DNA of 64,000 nt from assembly GCF_030010625.1 (NCBI RefSeq), contig NZ_JASCXN010000013.1, positions 117,795 to 181,794 of the forward strand, given 5' to 3'. The position numbers were made by a program, and so were the translations under genes. Under the pieces are notes generated by a model. That model did not search any database. It saw nothing but the letters and a program-made list of their open reading frames with translations, and had not been told where the DNA came from. Source of the stretch: Streptomyces sp. CC208A (GTDB taxonomy: Bacteria > Actinomycetota > Actinomycetes > Streptomycetales > Streptomycetaceae). Below are positions 45,170-54,264 of this stretch, piece by piece (the first letter of the stretch is position 1; the number at the start of each line of letters is the position of its first letter).

Positions 45170-46056
45170 AGTCCGACCTTCCGGTAGCGGGCCATCAGGA
45201 TGCCGTAGCAGGCGGCGACGAGGCCGAGGACGACCAGCAGGTAGACCGTGCCGACTCCGGCGCCGACCTCCATCTCGGCGGGGAAGGAGGCGGGGGCGCC
45301 GAGGAAGGCGTTCTGCAGGCCGATGACGAGGGTGAGGGGGGAGAAGAGGCCGAGCCAGACGATGGAGCCGGTGTTGTCGGTGGCGTAGGAGATGCCCTGG
45401 AGGGTGGAGACCGCGCCGTACGAGATGACGAGGACGGCGATCACGGCGGCGACGCCGAAGCCGCGGCGGGGGGTGAGCGCGGCCATGACCAGGCCGATGC
45501 CACTGAAGAGCACCGACAGGACGGCGACGGAGACGAGGCCCTGGCCGAACATCCTGGTCTGCTCGGCGAAGTCCATCTTGGCCAGCATCGAACCGATCCA
45601 CATGATCAGCAGCGGGGTGGCGGTGAGGATGAAGAGGGCCGAGGCCATCGCCCCGTACTTGGCGAGCACGTAGTCCATACGCTCGATCGGACGGGAGAAG
45701 TACAGCGGGACCGTCCGGAACCTCAGGTCGCGGGAGACCGACTGGGGGGCCTGGGAGGCCAGGAAGACGGCGATGACGAGCTGGAGGTAGACCGCGTACT
45801 GGGTGTACTCCATCGCCAGCTTCCCGCTCTCCGTGTACACCGCGATGGCGACGACGATCAGCGCGGGCGCGCACATCACGGCGAGGAGCAGCATCGGCAG
45901 CACCTTCGACTTGGCGCTGCGGCCCAGGCCGTACGCCCCGCGCAGGGACTGCGAGAAGAGCGAGCGGCGGGCGTAGGAGCGGCCGAGCCGGGGGCCGTCG
46001 TAGGACCGGTATCCGATGTTGTGGATCCGGGTGGTGTCGGGGGCGGGGGTGCTCAT
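45166..46056 (-). CDS. ABC-2 type transporter permease (first module)
   Basis: A 296-residue membrane protein with about six helices. It begins TRIHNIGYRSYDGPRLGRSYARRSLFSQSLRGAYGLGRSAKSKVLP, a basic cytoplasmic start common in this permease family, and contains SRDLRFRTVPLYFSRPIERMDYVLAKYGAM, the coupling-region motif for the ATPase. The start overlaps the upstream ATPase stop (ATGA). Its stop overlaps the next ATPase start (GTGA), so the operon is tightly coupled. Confidence 0.87.
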   Translation of the reverse strand: MSTPAPDTTRIHNIGYRSYDGPRLGRSYARRSLFSQSLRGAYGLGRSAKSKVLPMLLLAVMCAPALIVVAIAVYTESGKLAMEYTQYAVYLQLVIAVFLASQAPQSVSRDLRFRTVPLYFSRPIERMDYVLAKYGAMASALFILTATPLLIMWIGSMLAKMDFAEQTRMFGQGLVSVAVLSVLFSGIGLVMAALTPRRGFGVAAVIAVLVISYGAVSTLQGISYATDNTGSIVWLGLFSPLTLVIGLQNAFLGAPASFPAEMEVGAGVGTVYLLVVLGLVAACYGILMARYRKVGL

Positions 46057-47021
46057 CGGGCCTTGACCTCCTCGTGCTGCGCGGCCTCGGGACGGAAGAC
46101 CTCGGCGATGTGGTGGCGGCGCTGCTCCATGCGGACCAGGCCGAGGCCGAGGGCGGCGACGGTGTCGCGCACCAGGTCGTACGTCTCCTCGCCGGGGGCC
46201 TCAAGGAGCAGGATGTGGCCGGCGCCGGGCAGGCCCTCCTCGACGCCCGCGTGGAGGGTGACGCCGGCCTCGGTGAGGGCGGCGCGCAGGGCGCCGGTGC
46301 CGTCCGGGTGGGCGTCGGAGTCGGTGACCTCGACCGCGAGGGTCGTGGTGGTGCGGGTGAAGTCGCTGGTGGAGCTGGACCGCAGCAGCTTTCCGCCGTC
46401 GATGACGACGACGTGGTCGCAGGTCCGCTCCAGCTCGCCGAGGAGGTGGGAGGTGACCAGGACCGAGATGCCGAAGTCGGTCCAGACGCGGCGGATCAGG
46501 CCGAGCATCTCGTCCCGGCCGACCGGGTCGAGGCCGTTGGTCGGCTCGTCGAGGAGGACCAGCTTGGGGTCGTGGACCAGGGCCTGGGCCAGCTTCACCC
46601 GCTGCTTCATGCCGGTCGAGTAGCCGCCGATGGGGCGGTAGCGCTCCTCGTACAGGCCGACGTGGCGCAGGGTGTCGGCGGTCCGCTCGCGGGCGGCGGC
46701 CGGCGGCAGGCCGGACATCCGCGCCATGTGGACGACGAACTCGGTGGCCGAGACGTCCGGCGGGAGGCAGTCGTGCTCGGGCATGTAGCCGACGCGCTCG
46801 CGGATCTCGGGGCCGTGCGTCGAGACGTCGAGGCCCAGGACCTCGGCGCGGCCCTCCGTGGCGGGGGAGAGACCGAGCAGGATCTTGATCATCGTGGACT
46901 TGCCGGCTCCGTTGGCACCCACCAGTCCGGTCACACCGGGCCCGATGTCCAGGGAGAGCCGGTCGAGAGCGGTCACCCGGGGGAACCGCTTGCTGAGGCT
47001 TTCGGTGGCGATCACAGTCAC
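46053..47021 (-). CDS. ABC transporter ATP-binding protein (first module)
   Basis: A 322-residue ATPase with Walker A GLVGANGAGKST, a Q-loop at VGYMPEHDCLPPD, the signature YSTGMKQRVKLAQALVHDP, Walker B LVLLDEPTNGLDP and switch His in LVTSHLLGELERTCDH. It is the first operon gene. GTG at 47021 (VTVIATESLSKRF) is chosen because the family starts near there. No good ribosome site precedes it, so leaderless or weak initiation is possible. Upstream DNA is repeat-rich and non-coding. Confidence 0.88.
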   Translation of the reverse strand: MTVIATESLSKRFPRVTALDRLSLDIGPGVTGLVGANGAGKSTMIKILLGLSPATEGRAEVLGLDVSTHGPEIRERVGYMPEHDCLPPDVSATEFVVHMARMSGLPPAAARERTADTLRHVGLYEERYRPIGGYSTGMKQRVKLAQALVHDPKLVLLDEPTNGLDPVGRDEMLGLIRRVWTDFGISVLVTSHLLGELERTCDHVVVIDGGKLLRSSSTSDFTRTTTTLAVEVTDSDAHPDGTGALRAALTEAGVTLHAGVEEGLPGAGHILLLEAPGEETYDLVRDTVAALGLGLVRMEQRRHHIAEVFRPEAAQHEEVKAR

Positions 47022-47376
47022 GCTTCGACGGTAGTGGTGAACGCCACAGCGGTCGTCAGCCCTACGGCTCGATCCTTCTCCGACTTCGGGAGGACACATC
47101 CCGGGGGGAGGTCGCGACCAAAGTCGTTCGGGGAGCGGGCGGGGGTCGGGTAAGCCCCGGGCGGGTTCCGGATGGATCTCGGGTGAGTTCCGGACGGGCC
47201 TCGGATGAATCTCGGGCGGGTCCCGGGCGGACCCCGGGCGGGTCCCGGGCGGGCCGAGTTTTCCACAGGCCGTCGTCCACACCTCTTGACGCAGCCGCCA
47301 AGCATTGTCACATTCGTCGATGTCAAGTTACGGAAGCGGAGTGCGACCGTACGCTCACACCGGACGGGCGGGTGGC
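47022..47376. other. Divergent intergenic region with GC repeats and two DnaA-box-like sites
   Basis: About 355 bp between the ABC operon and the M24 gene. From about 47155 to 47250 there are imperfect repeats of a TCCCGGGCGG/TCTCGGGCGG unit. TTTTCCACA (47259-47267) and TCGTCCACA (47273-47281) each differ from a DnaA box at one position and lie in the same orientation 14 bp apart. No gene is supported here. Confidence 0.6.
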
Positions 47377-48222
47377 ATGACCTCAGCAGCGACAAGTGAA
47401 CTGGCCGCGGAACTGCGGGGGTTCAGGGAAGTACAGCAGCTCTCCTACGCCTGCGCGGAAGCGGTCGCGGCGCAGCTCAAGCCGGGCGTGACCGAGCGCG
47501 AGGCGGCGCGGATGCAGCGGGAGTGGCTGTACGAGCGGGGGGTGAAGGACTGGTTCCACCGGCCCTTCGCCTGGTTCGGCGACCGCACCGCCTTCGTCGA
47601 CTTCAAGATCCCCCTCCAGTTCTTCCCCACCGACCGGCGCCTGGAGGCGGGGATGCCCTTCATCCTCGACATGGCGCCCGTGTACAAGGGGTACGCGGCG
47701 GACATCGGCTACAGCGGCTGCCTCGGGCTCAACCCGCTCCACGACAAGCTGCTCGCCGATCTGCGCGAGCACCGCGAGCTGATCCTGCGCGAGGTGCGCG
47801 AGCGGCGGAGCCTGCGCGAGATATACGAGGACGTGGACCGGCTCATGGTCCGCCAGGGGTACGCCAACCGGCACCGGGCCTATCCGTTCGGCGTGATCGC
47901 CCACAAGATCGGCCGGGTGAAGGAGCGGCGGTTCGCGCCGACCCTGTTCGGCTTCGGCGCCCAGTCCCTCAAGGGCCTGGTGAGCGACGCGCTGCACGGG
48001 CACCGGGACGGCTGGTCGCCGCTCTGGTCCCCCTACAAGTTCTCCGACCACCCGCCCACTCCGGGCCTCTGGGCGGTCGAGCCGCACCTCGGATTCCGGG
48101 GGACGGGCGCGAAGTTCGAGGAGATCCTGGTCGTCACCGACTCCAGGGACCCCGAGCAGAGCGCGTTCTGGCTGGACGACGACCTGCCGCACGTGCGGCG
48201 CTGGAACGAAGGAGCGGTGTGA
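47377..48222 (+). CDS. M24-family metallopeptidase-like protein (aminopeptidase P superfamily)
   Basis: A 281-residue creatinase-fold protein without the N-terminal creatinase domain. ILDMAPVYKGYAADIGYSG supplies the first Asp ligands, and the His of VIAHKIGRVKERRF and Glu in WAVEPHLGFRGTGAKFEEILVVTD fit later ligands, although spacing is unusual (a long insert before the final Glu). A FHRPFAWFGDRTAFVDFKIPLQFF segment is distinctive. Substrate unknown. ATG at 47377 is used. It shares one nucleotide with the next gene (TGATG), indicating coupling. Confidence 0.8.
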   Translation: MTSAATSELAAELRGFREVQQLSYACAEAVAAQLKPGVTEREAARMQREWLYERGVKDWFHRPFAWFGDRTAFVDFKIPLQFFPTDRRLEAGMPFILDMAPVYKGYAADIGYSGCLGLNPLHDKLLADLREHRELILREVRERRSLREIYEDVDRLMVRQGYANRHRAYPFGVIAHKIGRVKERRFAPTLFGFGAQSLKGLVSDALHGHRDGWSPLWSPYKFSDHPPTPGLWAVEPHLGFRGTGAKFEEILVVTDSRDPEQSAFWLDDDLPHVRRWNEGAV

Positions 48223-50021
48223 TGGCGGGCGCGGGACTCAAGGGGGCGCGGGAGCGCCGGGTCCGGACGGGCGGGATCGAGCTGTGCGTCGCCGAACTCG
48301 GCGAGGCCGACCGGCCGACGGTGCTGCTCGTGCACGGCTACCCGGACTCGAAGGAGGTCTGGTCCGAGGTCGCGGTGCGGCTCGCCGAGGAGTTCCACGT
48401 CGTGCTGTACGACGTCCGGGGCCACGGGCGTTCCACGGCGCCGGCGCCGCTGCGCGGCGGCTTCACCCTGGAGAAGCTGACCGACGACTTCCTGGCCGTC
48501 GCGGACGCGGTCAGCCCGGACCGGCCGGTCCACCTCGTCGGCCACGACTGGGGCTCGGTGCAGTCGTGGGAGTTCGTGACCGTGCCGCGCACCGAGGGCC
48601 GGATCGCCTCCTTCACCTCGATCTCGGGCCCGTCGCTCGACCACTTCGGGCACTGGATCAAGAGGCGGATGACCCGCCCCACCCCGCGCCGGGTCGGGCA
48701 GCTCCTCGGGCAGGGCGCCAAGTCCTGGTACGTGTACCTGCTGCACACCCCGGTCCTGCCGGAGCTGGCCTGGCGGGGGCCGCTCGGCAAGCGGTGGCCG
48801 AAGCTGCTGGAGCGGGTGGAGAAGCTCCCGGCCGGCGACTACCCGACGGCGTCGCTGCCCGGTGACGCGGCCACCGGCGCCTGGCTGTACCGGGACAACG
48901 TCCGGGCGCGCCTGTCCCGGCCGCGTCCCGACGCCTTCGCCCACGCGCCCGTGCAGCTGATCACCCCGACCGGGGACGCCTTCCTCTCCGAGCGGCTCTA
49001 CGACGACCTGGGCGACTGGGTGCCGGAGCTGGCCCGGCGGAGCCTGCCGGCCAAGCACTGGGTGCCGCGCACCCGGCCCGATCTGCTGGCCGCGTGGGTC
49101 ACGGACTTCGTCCGCACCCACGAGGAGCCGGCGACGCGGGCGCCCCGGCCGGCGGCGGAGTCGGCGGCGAAGGGCGGCGTGCGGCCGGAGTACGCGGAGC
49201 GGTTCGGCGGGCAGCTGGTCCTGGTCACCGGCGCCGCCAGCGGCATCGGGCGGGCCACCGCCTTCGCCTTCGCGGAGGCCGGGGCGCGGGTGGTGGCGGT
49301 GGACCGGGACGGCGAGGGCGCGGCCCGGACGGCGGAGATGGCCCGGCTGATCGGCGCGCCGGAAGCCTGGGGCGAGGCGGTGGACGTCTCCGACGAGCAG
49401 GCGATGGAGAAGCTGGGCGCGAAGGTGGCCGCCGAGTACGGGACCGTCGACGTCCTGGTCAACAACGCGGGGATCGGGCTCGCCGGCTCCTTCTTCGACA
49501 CCACGGGCGAGGAGTGGAAGCGGGTCCTGGACGTCAACCTGTGGGGCGTGATCCACGGGAGCCGGATATTCGGGGCGCAGATGGTGGCGCGCGGGCAGGG
49601 CGGCCACATCGTCAACACCGCTTCGGCGGCCGCCTTCCAGCCCTCGCGGGCGCTGCCGGCGTACAGCACCTCGAAGGCGGCGGTGCTGATGCTGAGCGAG
49701 TGCCTGCGGGCCGAGCTGGCGGGCCGGGACATCGGGGTGAGCGCGATCTGCCCGGGGATCGTGAACACCGGCATCACGGCGACCGCCCGGTTCGCCGGGG
49801 TGACGGACCCGGCGGAGGAGAAGCGGCGGCAGCGCAAGGCCGCGCGCCTGTACGGCCTGCGGAACTACCCGCCGGAGAAGGTCGCCGACGCGATCCTGGA
49901 CGCGGTGCTGCACGACCGTGCGGTCGTGCCGGTCACCCCGGAGGCGCGCGGCGCCCACGTCCTCTCCCGACTGGCCCCGGGCGTCCTGCGCACCCTGGCC
50001 CGCTGGCAGCCGCCGGCATAA
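48222..50021 (+). CDS. Alpha/beta-hydrolase - SDR oxidoreductase fusion protein
   Basis: A 599-residue two-domain protein. Residues about 1-300 are an alpha/beta hydrolase of the epoxide-hydrolase type: VLLVHGYPDSKEVW, DVRGHGRST, nucleophile elbow GHDWGSVQSW (Asp), and a late His in AKHWVPRTRPD. Residues about 325-599 are a classical short-chain dehydrogenase with VTGAASGIGRATAFAFAEAG, NNAGIG, catalytic Ser near NTASAAAF and YSTSKAA (Tyr/Lys). ATG at 48222 has GAAGGAG at ideal spacing. Coupling to the M24 gene suggests a shared pathway, possibly epoxide or lipid metabolism (inference). Confidence 0.87.
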   Translation: MAGAGLKGARERRVRTGGIELCVAELGEADRPTVLLVHGYPDSKEVWSEVAVRLAEEFHVVLYDVRGHGRSTAPAPLRGGFTLEKLTDDFLAVADAVSPDRPVHLVGHDWGSVQSWEFVTVPRTEGRIASFTSISGPSLDHFGHWIKRRMTRPTPRRVGQLLGQGAKSWYVYLLHTPVLPELAWRGPLGKRWPKLLERVEKLPAGDYPTASLPGDAATGAWLYRDNVRARLSRPRPDAFAHAPVQLITPTGDAFLSERLYDDLGDWVPELARRSLPAKHWVPRTRPDLLAAWVTDFVRTHEEPATRAPRPAAESAAKGGVRPEYAERFGGQLVLVTGAASGIGRATAFAFAEAGARVVAVDRDGEGAARTAEMARLIGAPEAWGEAVDVSDEQAMEKLGAKVAAEYGTVDVLVNNAGIGLAGSFFDTTGEEWKRVLDVNLWGVIHGSRIFGAQMVARGQGGHIVNTASAAAFQPSRALPAYSTSKAAVLMLSECLRAELAGRDIGVSAICPGIVNTGITATARFAGVTDPAEEKRRQRKAARLYGLRNYPPEKVADAILDAVLHDRAVVPVTPEARGAHVLSRLAPGVLRTLARWQPPA

Positions 50022-50195
50022 GGGGGCGCGACGGGGCCGCGGGGGCGGGGGCGGGGGCGCAGGGAAGGTGACGGGGCCGCCGGTGTGGGTGAGGGGGCTG
50101 TCGGCCGGGGTGCGGGGCGGGGCGGCGGTCGTACGATCCCTCGCGGCAGGGGCCTCGCGGGGCGGGGTGGAACGGATCGGTCGGTGGGAGCGGGT

Positions 50196-51140
50196 TTGTC
50201 CGAGCAGTCAGCAGTGCGGCCGGAGTACCGGATCGAGGATCTCGCCCATCACAGCGGGGCCACCGTCCGGACGATCCGCGCCTACCAGGACCGCGGCCTG
50301 CTGCCCCGTCCTGAGCGGCGGGGCAGGTCGAACGTGTACGGGGAGAGCCATCTGGCCCGGCTGCGGCAGATCGCCGACCTCCTCGACCGGGGCTACACCC
50401 TGGCCTCGATCAAGGAGCTGCTCGAAGCGTGGGACACGGGCCGGGGGCTCGGCGGGGTGCTCGGCCTGGTCGCGGAGGTCCAGGGGCCGTGGACGGACGA
50501 GGAGGCGGCCCGGATCACCCGCGCGGAGCTCGACGCCCGGTTCGGCGGGACCCCGGACGAGGACGCCGTACGGGAGGCGGTCGAGCTCGGTGTCCTGGAG
50601 CGGCTGCCCGGCCGGGACGCCGAGGAGTACCTGGTTCCGAGTCCCCAGGAGCTGGCGGTGGCCGTGGAGTTGTACGCGGCGGGCGTCCCCCTGTCGGCGA
50701 TCACCGGGCATCTGAGGGAACTGCGGGAGCAGGTCGAGCACATAGCGGGCCGTTTCCTGGAGTTCACCACCGAGTACGTCTTCGCCCGCTACCTGGAGCA
50801 CCGGCCGCCGACGGACTCCGACGCGGCCGAGGCGGCGACGATGGTGCGGCGGCTCAGACCGCTCGCCCAGCAGACGGTGGACGCGGAACTGGCGCGGGCC
50901 ATGCGGATCCTGGCGACCCGTCACCTCCAGATCCATCTGTCCCCCGAGGCTCCGCCCCCCGTGAAGGACGACGAGTCGCGTCCGGTGCGGATACCGGCGG
51001 GCACGGTCAGGGCCGTCCAGGCGCTGGTCGGCGCGGAGAACGTGGCGGCCTTCGTGACGGCGGCCACCGAACGGGAAGTACACAAAAGAACATTGGACGC
51101 ACTTGCGACAAATCCCCCTGATGCCCCCACGGTCCACTAA
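50196..51140 (+). CDS. MerR-family transcriptional regulator
   Basis: A 314-residue regulator. The N-terminal winged helix is YRIEDLAHHSGATVRTIRAYQDRGLLPRPERRGRSNVYGESHLARLRQIADLLDRGYTLASIKELLEAW, a clear MerR domain. A long C-terminal effector region follows (about 220 residues) with no metal-binding cysteines, so it probably senses an organic ligand. TTG at 50196 has GGTGGGAG upstream; GTG at 50214 is an alternative. It may regulate the hydrolase-SDR operon lying 174 bp upstream. Confidence 0.87.
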   Translation: MSEQSAVRPEYRIEDLAHHSGATVRTIRAYQDRGLLPRPERRGRSNVYGESHLARLRQIADLLDRGYTLASIKELLEAWDTGRGLGGVLGLVAEVQGPWTDEEAARITRAELDARFGGTPDEDAVREAVELGVLERLPGRDAEEYLVPSPQELAVAVELYAAGVPLSAITGHLRELREQVEHIAGRFLEFTTEYVFARYLEHRPPTDSDAAEAATMVRRLRPLAQQTVDAELARAMRILATRHLQIHLSPEAPPPVKDDESRPVRIPAGTVRAVQALVGAENVAAFVTAATEREVHKRTLDALATNPPDAPTVH

Positions 51141-51165
51141 AGCAGTTGATTCTTCGGTTCAGTTG

Positions 51166-51201
51166 TCCACAGAATTCCCAACCAGCCTGTGGATAACTTG
51201 A
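51166..51201. promoter_or_regulatory. Inverted-repeat module TCCACAG-N14-CTGTGGATAACTTGA upstream of kptA
   Basis: The arms, the 14-bp spacer length and the ATAACTTGA extension are the same as in the serS upstream module. Here the left arm is part of a perfect Streptomyces-type DnaA box TTGTCCACA (51163-51171) and the right arm a perfect reverse TTATCCACA (51188-51196). A further one-mismatch site follows at 51208-51216. The module ends 36 bp before kptA and could be DnaA- or repressor-controlled promoter DNA. Confidence 0.72.
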
Positions 51202-51236
51202 CTTGGCTGTGGATCAAACCTGAACGGGGAAGAACG

Positions 51237-51782
51237 ATGGACGAACGTCGCACGGTGAAGGTGTCGAAGTACCTCTCGAAGCATCTGCGGCACCAGCCGG
51301 AGCGGATCGGGCTGACCCTCGACCCGAACGGCTGGACCGAGATCGACGCCCTGCTCGCCGCCGCGGCCGCCCACGGCTTCCCGATCAGCCGCGCGGAGCT
51401 GGACCACGTCGTCGCCGTCAACGACAAGCGGCGGTTCGCGGTCGACGGCACCCGGATCCGCGCCAGCCAGGGCCACACCGTCGCGGTCGACCTGGACCTG
51501 CCGGCCGCCGAGCCGCCCGCGTACCTCTATCACGGCACGGTCGCCGCCCGGCTCCCCGCGATCCGGGCGGAGGGGCTGCGGCCCATGGCCCGGCACGACG
51601 TGCACCTCTCCCCCGACCGCGAGACCGCCACCAGGGTCGGGGCGCGCCGCGGCCGGCCGGTGGTGCTGAGCGTGGACTCCGGCGCCATGCACCGGGCCGG
51701 TCACGTCTTCCGGCTCAGCGCCAACGGGGTCTGGCTGACCCCCGCCGTACCGCCGGAGTTCATCCGCTTCCCTGAGGCATGA
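51237..51782 (+). CDS. kptA: RNA 2'-phosphotransferase (Tpt1/KptA)
   Basis: A 181-residue enzyme that transfers a 2'-phosphate from RNA to NAD, making ADP-ribose 1''-2'' cyclic phosphate. The N-terminal RNA-binding lobe begins KVSKYLSKHLRHQPERIGLTLDPNGWTEIDALL. The NAD lobe has YLYHGTVAARLPAIRAEGL, HVHLS-like DVHLSPDRETA, and RPVVLSVDSGAMHRAGHVFRLSANGVWLT with the conserved Arg/His residues. ATG at 51237 is used. Bacteria lack the tRNA-splicing pathway that needs this enzyme in fungi, so its substrate here is unknown. Confidence 0.93.
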   Translation: MDERRTVKVSKYLSKHLRHQPERIGLTLDPNGWTEIDALLAAAAAHGFPISRAELDHVVAVNDKRRFAVDGTRIRASQGHTVAVDLDLPAAEPPAYLYHGTVAARLPAIRAEGLRPMARHDVHLSPDRETATRVGARRGRPVVLSVDSGAMHRAGHVFRLSANGVWLTPAVPPEFIRFPEA

Positions 51783-51789
51783 TCGGGGC

Positions 51790-52242
51790 ATGGCCCACCC
51801 GCACCTGCCCAGCACCCAGGCCGCCGTCGAGGCCGTTCGCGCGCTCGCCCGGGAGTTCCACCTGGAGATCACGGTCGCCGACGACATCGGCGCGGACCAG
51901 ACCTCCCGCCGTACCGCCGCCGGCGCCTTCAGCGTGCTCGACGAGGACGGTTCGCTGCCGCACGAGGCCTTCGTCGAGCTCGGCGGATCCCCTTACGTCT
52001 CCGTGCAGTTGTATCCCGAGGACGACGCCAGGATCACGGTGGACGGCGTCGAGTTCGCCGATGTGCCGAGGGACGCCGTACCCGGCTTCGTCCGGGCGGT
52101 CCACACCGGTCTCGCGCACGTGAAGGGGCGGTTCTTCCCGCCGGGGCAGTGGCTGATCGTCCCCGTGCCCGGCGGCGAGACCTACAAGGAGCTCGTCCCG
52201 ATGACGACGCTCACGCCGTGGTTGAGCGGCCGCGTCCGCTGA
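51790..52242 (+). CDS. Hypothetical protein
   Basis: A 150-residue soluble protein starting 7 bp after kptA and probably co-transcribed. It has mixed alpha/beta appearance (AAVEAVRALAREFHLEITVADDIGADQTSRRTAAGAFSVLDEDGS, ARITVDGVEFADVPRDAVPGFVRAVHTG, FFPPGQWLIVPVPGGETYKELVPMTTLTPWL). No cysteines, transmembrane segments or catalytic signature are visible. I do not recognise the family. Confidence 0.75.
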   Translation: MAHPHLPSTQAAVEAVRALAREFHLEITVADDIGADQTSRRTAAGAFSVLDEDGSLPHEAFVELGGSPYVSVQLYPEDDARITVDGVEFADVPRDAVPGFVRAVHTGLAHVKGRFFPPGQWLIVPVPGGETYKELVPMTTLTPWLSGRVR

Positions 52243-52427
52243 CGGACCTGACGGACCCGGCCGGTCCGGCCCTGTCCCACACCACACCACACCACACCGT
52301 CCCGCAGGAGCATGAGTGTTCGACCTCATCGTCATCATCGACACCAAGACCCCCGAGGACATCGCCCCGGTCGCCGACGCCCTCACCCGGATGCGCCCGG
52401 TCTGCCTCGCCGAGGACGGCTGCGTCA

Positions 52428-52459
52428 GAAGCCGTTGTCCTATCGATCTTGAGTGCGGT
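52428..52459 (+). repeat. Left terminal inverted repeat of the IS5-family element
   Basis: It begins GAAGCCGTTGTCC directly after the left TCA. It matches the reverse complement of the right end over about 32 bp with roughly eight mismatches. Confidence 0.82.
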
Positions 52460-52512
52460 GTGATCGAAAACGACTGTCGGGTCGGGTGATTCTGCCCCGG
52501 CCGTGCATGGAG

Positions 52513-52571
52513 ACAGGGCCTCTGGCGCAGTTCGGAGTTGCTGAGACCACGAACACGCCAGGAGGCCCTGT
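52513..52571 (+). promoter_or_regulatory. Hairpin masking the transposase ribosome site
   Basis: ACAGGGCCTCTGGCG (52513-52527) pairs with CGCCAGGAGGCCCTGT (52556-52571) over 15 bp with one bulged G, across a 28-nt loop. The right arm contains the AGGAGG ribosome site and the first base of the TTG start. Transcripts entering from outside would fold and hide it, the arrangement that keeps transposase low in elements such as IS10 and IS50. Confidence 0.7.
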
Positions 52572-53444
52572 TGTCCCTGTTGTACGCGGTCGAGACGGAT
52601 GAGTTCAACTCGGCGGTCCCGGCGTGCGATTGCCTCGCTCGCCGGTTCGGGAACGCGGCCGATCAGCCCGACCGCGCCAGGGCCTACGACACGGACATGA
52701 CGGACGCCGAGTGGCAGCGGGTCCGGCCGCTGCTGCCGGTGCCCGGATGGCTGGAGGGCCGGGGCGGACGCCCGGAGAGCTACTGCCACCGCGTGATGCT
52801 CGACGCCGTGTTCTACGTGGTCGACAACGGCATCAAGTGGCGGGCCATGCCCGTCGACTTCCCGGCCTGGGACCGGGTCTACGCCTTCTTCCGCCGCTGG
52901 CGGAACAACGGTCTGATCGGCGAGCTCCACGACCGGCTGCGCGGGAAGGTCCGCGAGGCCGAGGGGCGAGAGCCGGAGCCGAGCGCGGCGGTCATCGACT
53001 CGCAGTCGGTCAAGGCCGACGCGGTCGTCGGCACGGGCAGCCGGGGCTACGACGGCGGGAAGAAGATCAACGGCAGGCGCCGGCACCTGATCTGCGACAC
53101 GATCGGCCTTCTGCTGATGATCAACGTGACCGCGGGCGACGTCACCGACCGCCAGGCCGCCGCCGACATACTGCCCGCCCTGCGCGCCCGCTTCCCCACG
53201 ATCACCAGACTGTGGGCCGACAGCGGCTACACCGGAACCCTGATCACCTGGGCCCTGAACATGCTGCACCTGGTCGTCACCGTGATCAAACGCACGGATG
53301 ACGTCTCCGGCTTCGTCGTGCTCCCACGCCGATGGGTGGTCGAGCGCACGTTCGCCTGGCTGCTCCGCTCGCGCCGCCTGGCCCGAGACCACGAGCGGCG
53401 GCCCGACAGCAGCGAAGCGGTGATCCGGTGGTCGATGACCAGGC

Positions 53445-53972
<528 letters not shown>

Positions 53973-54052
53973 CCCGCACCTCCACAGTCACGCCGACACG
54001 ACGTGCTCTGCCTGCCACGAAAACCCCGGCACTATGCCTGACCAGCGACAAC

Positions 54053-54084
54053 GCGGCGATCAAGTACGGAAAGACAACAGCTTC
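54053..54084 (-). repeat. Right terminal inverted repeat of the IS5-family element
   Basis: Its reverse complement begins GAAGCTGTTGTCT and then diverges, keeping the ACTTGA-like segment that in the left end reads TCTTGAG. It abuts the right TCA. Confidence 0.82.
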
Positions 54085-54264
54085 TCAGCTGGGAGGCGTA
54101 CCAGTCCCACGAGACGGCCGGCCGGTTCGTCCTCGTCGAGCGCTGGGCCAGCCGCGAGCACTGGGAGCGGCACGGCGACGAGTCCGCCATCCAGGGCATC
54201 TACCTCCCCGAGATCCTGCCGCGCATCGAGCGCGAGGTGCACCCCAGCAGCAGGCTCGGGTAGG

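Noticed and set aside
44258..46204. 648-codon fusion of permease and ATPase
   Set aside because: The upstream part is a shadow of the permease in another frame. A GTGA overlap at 45169 marks the true ATPase start.
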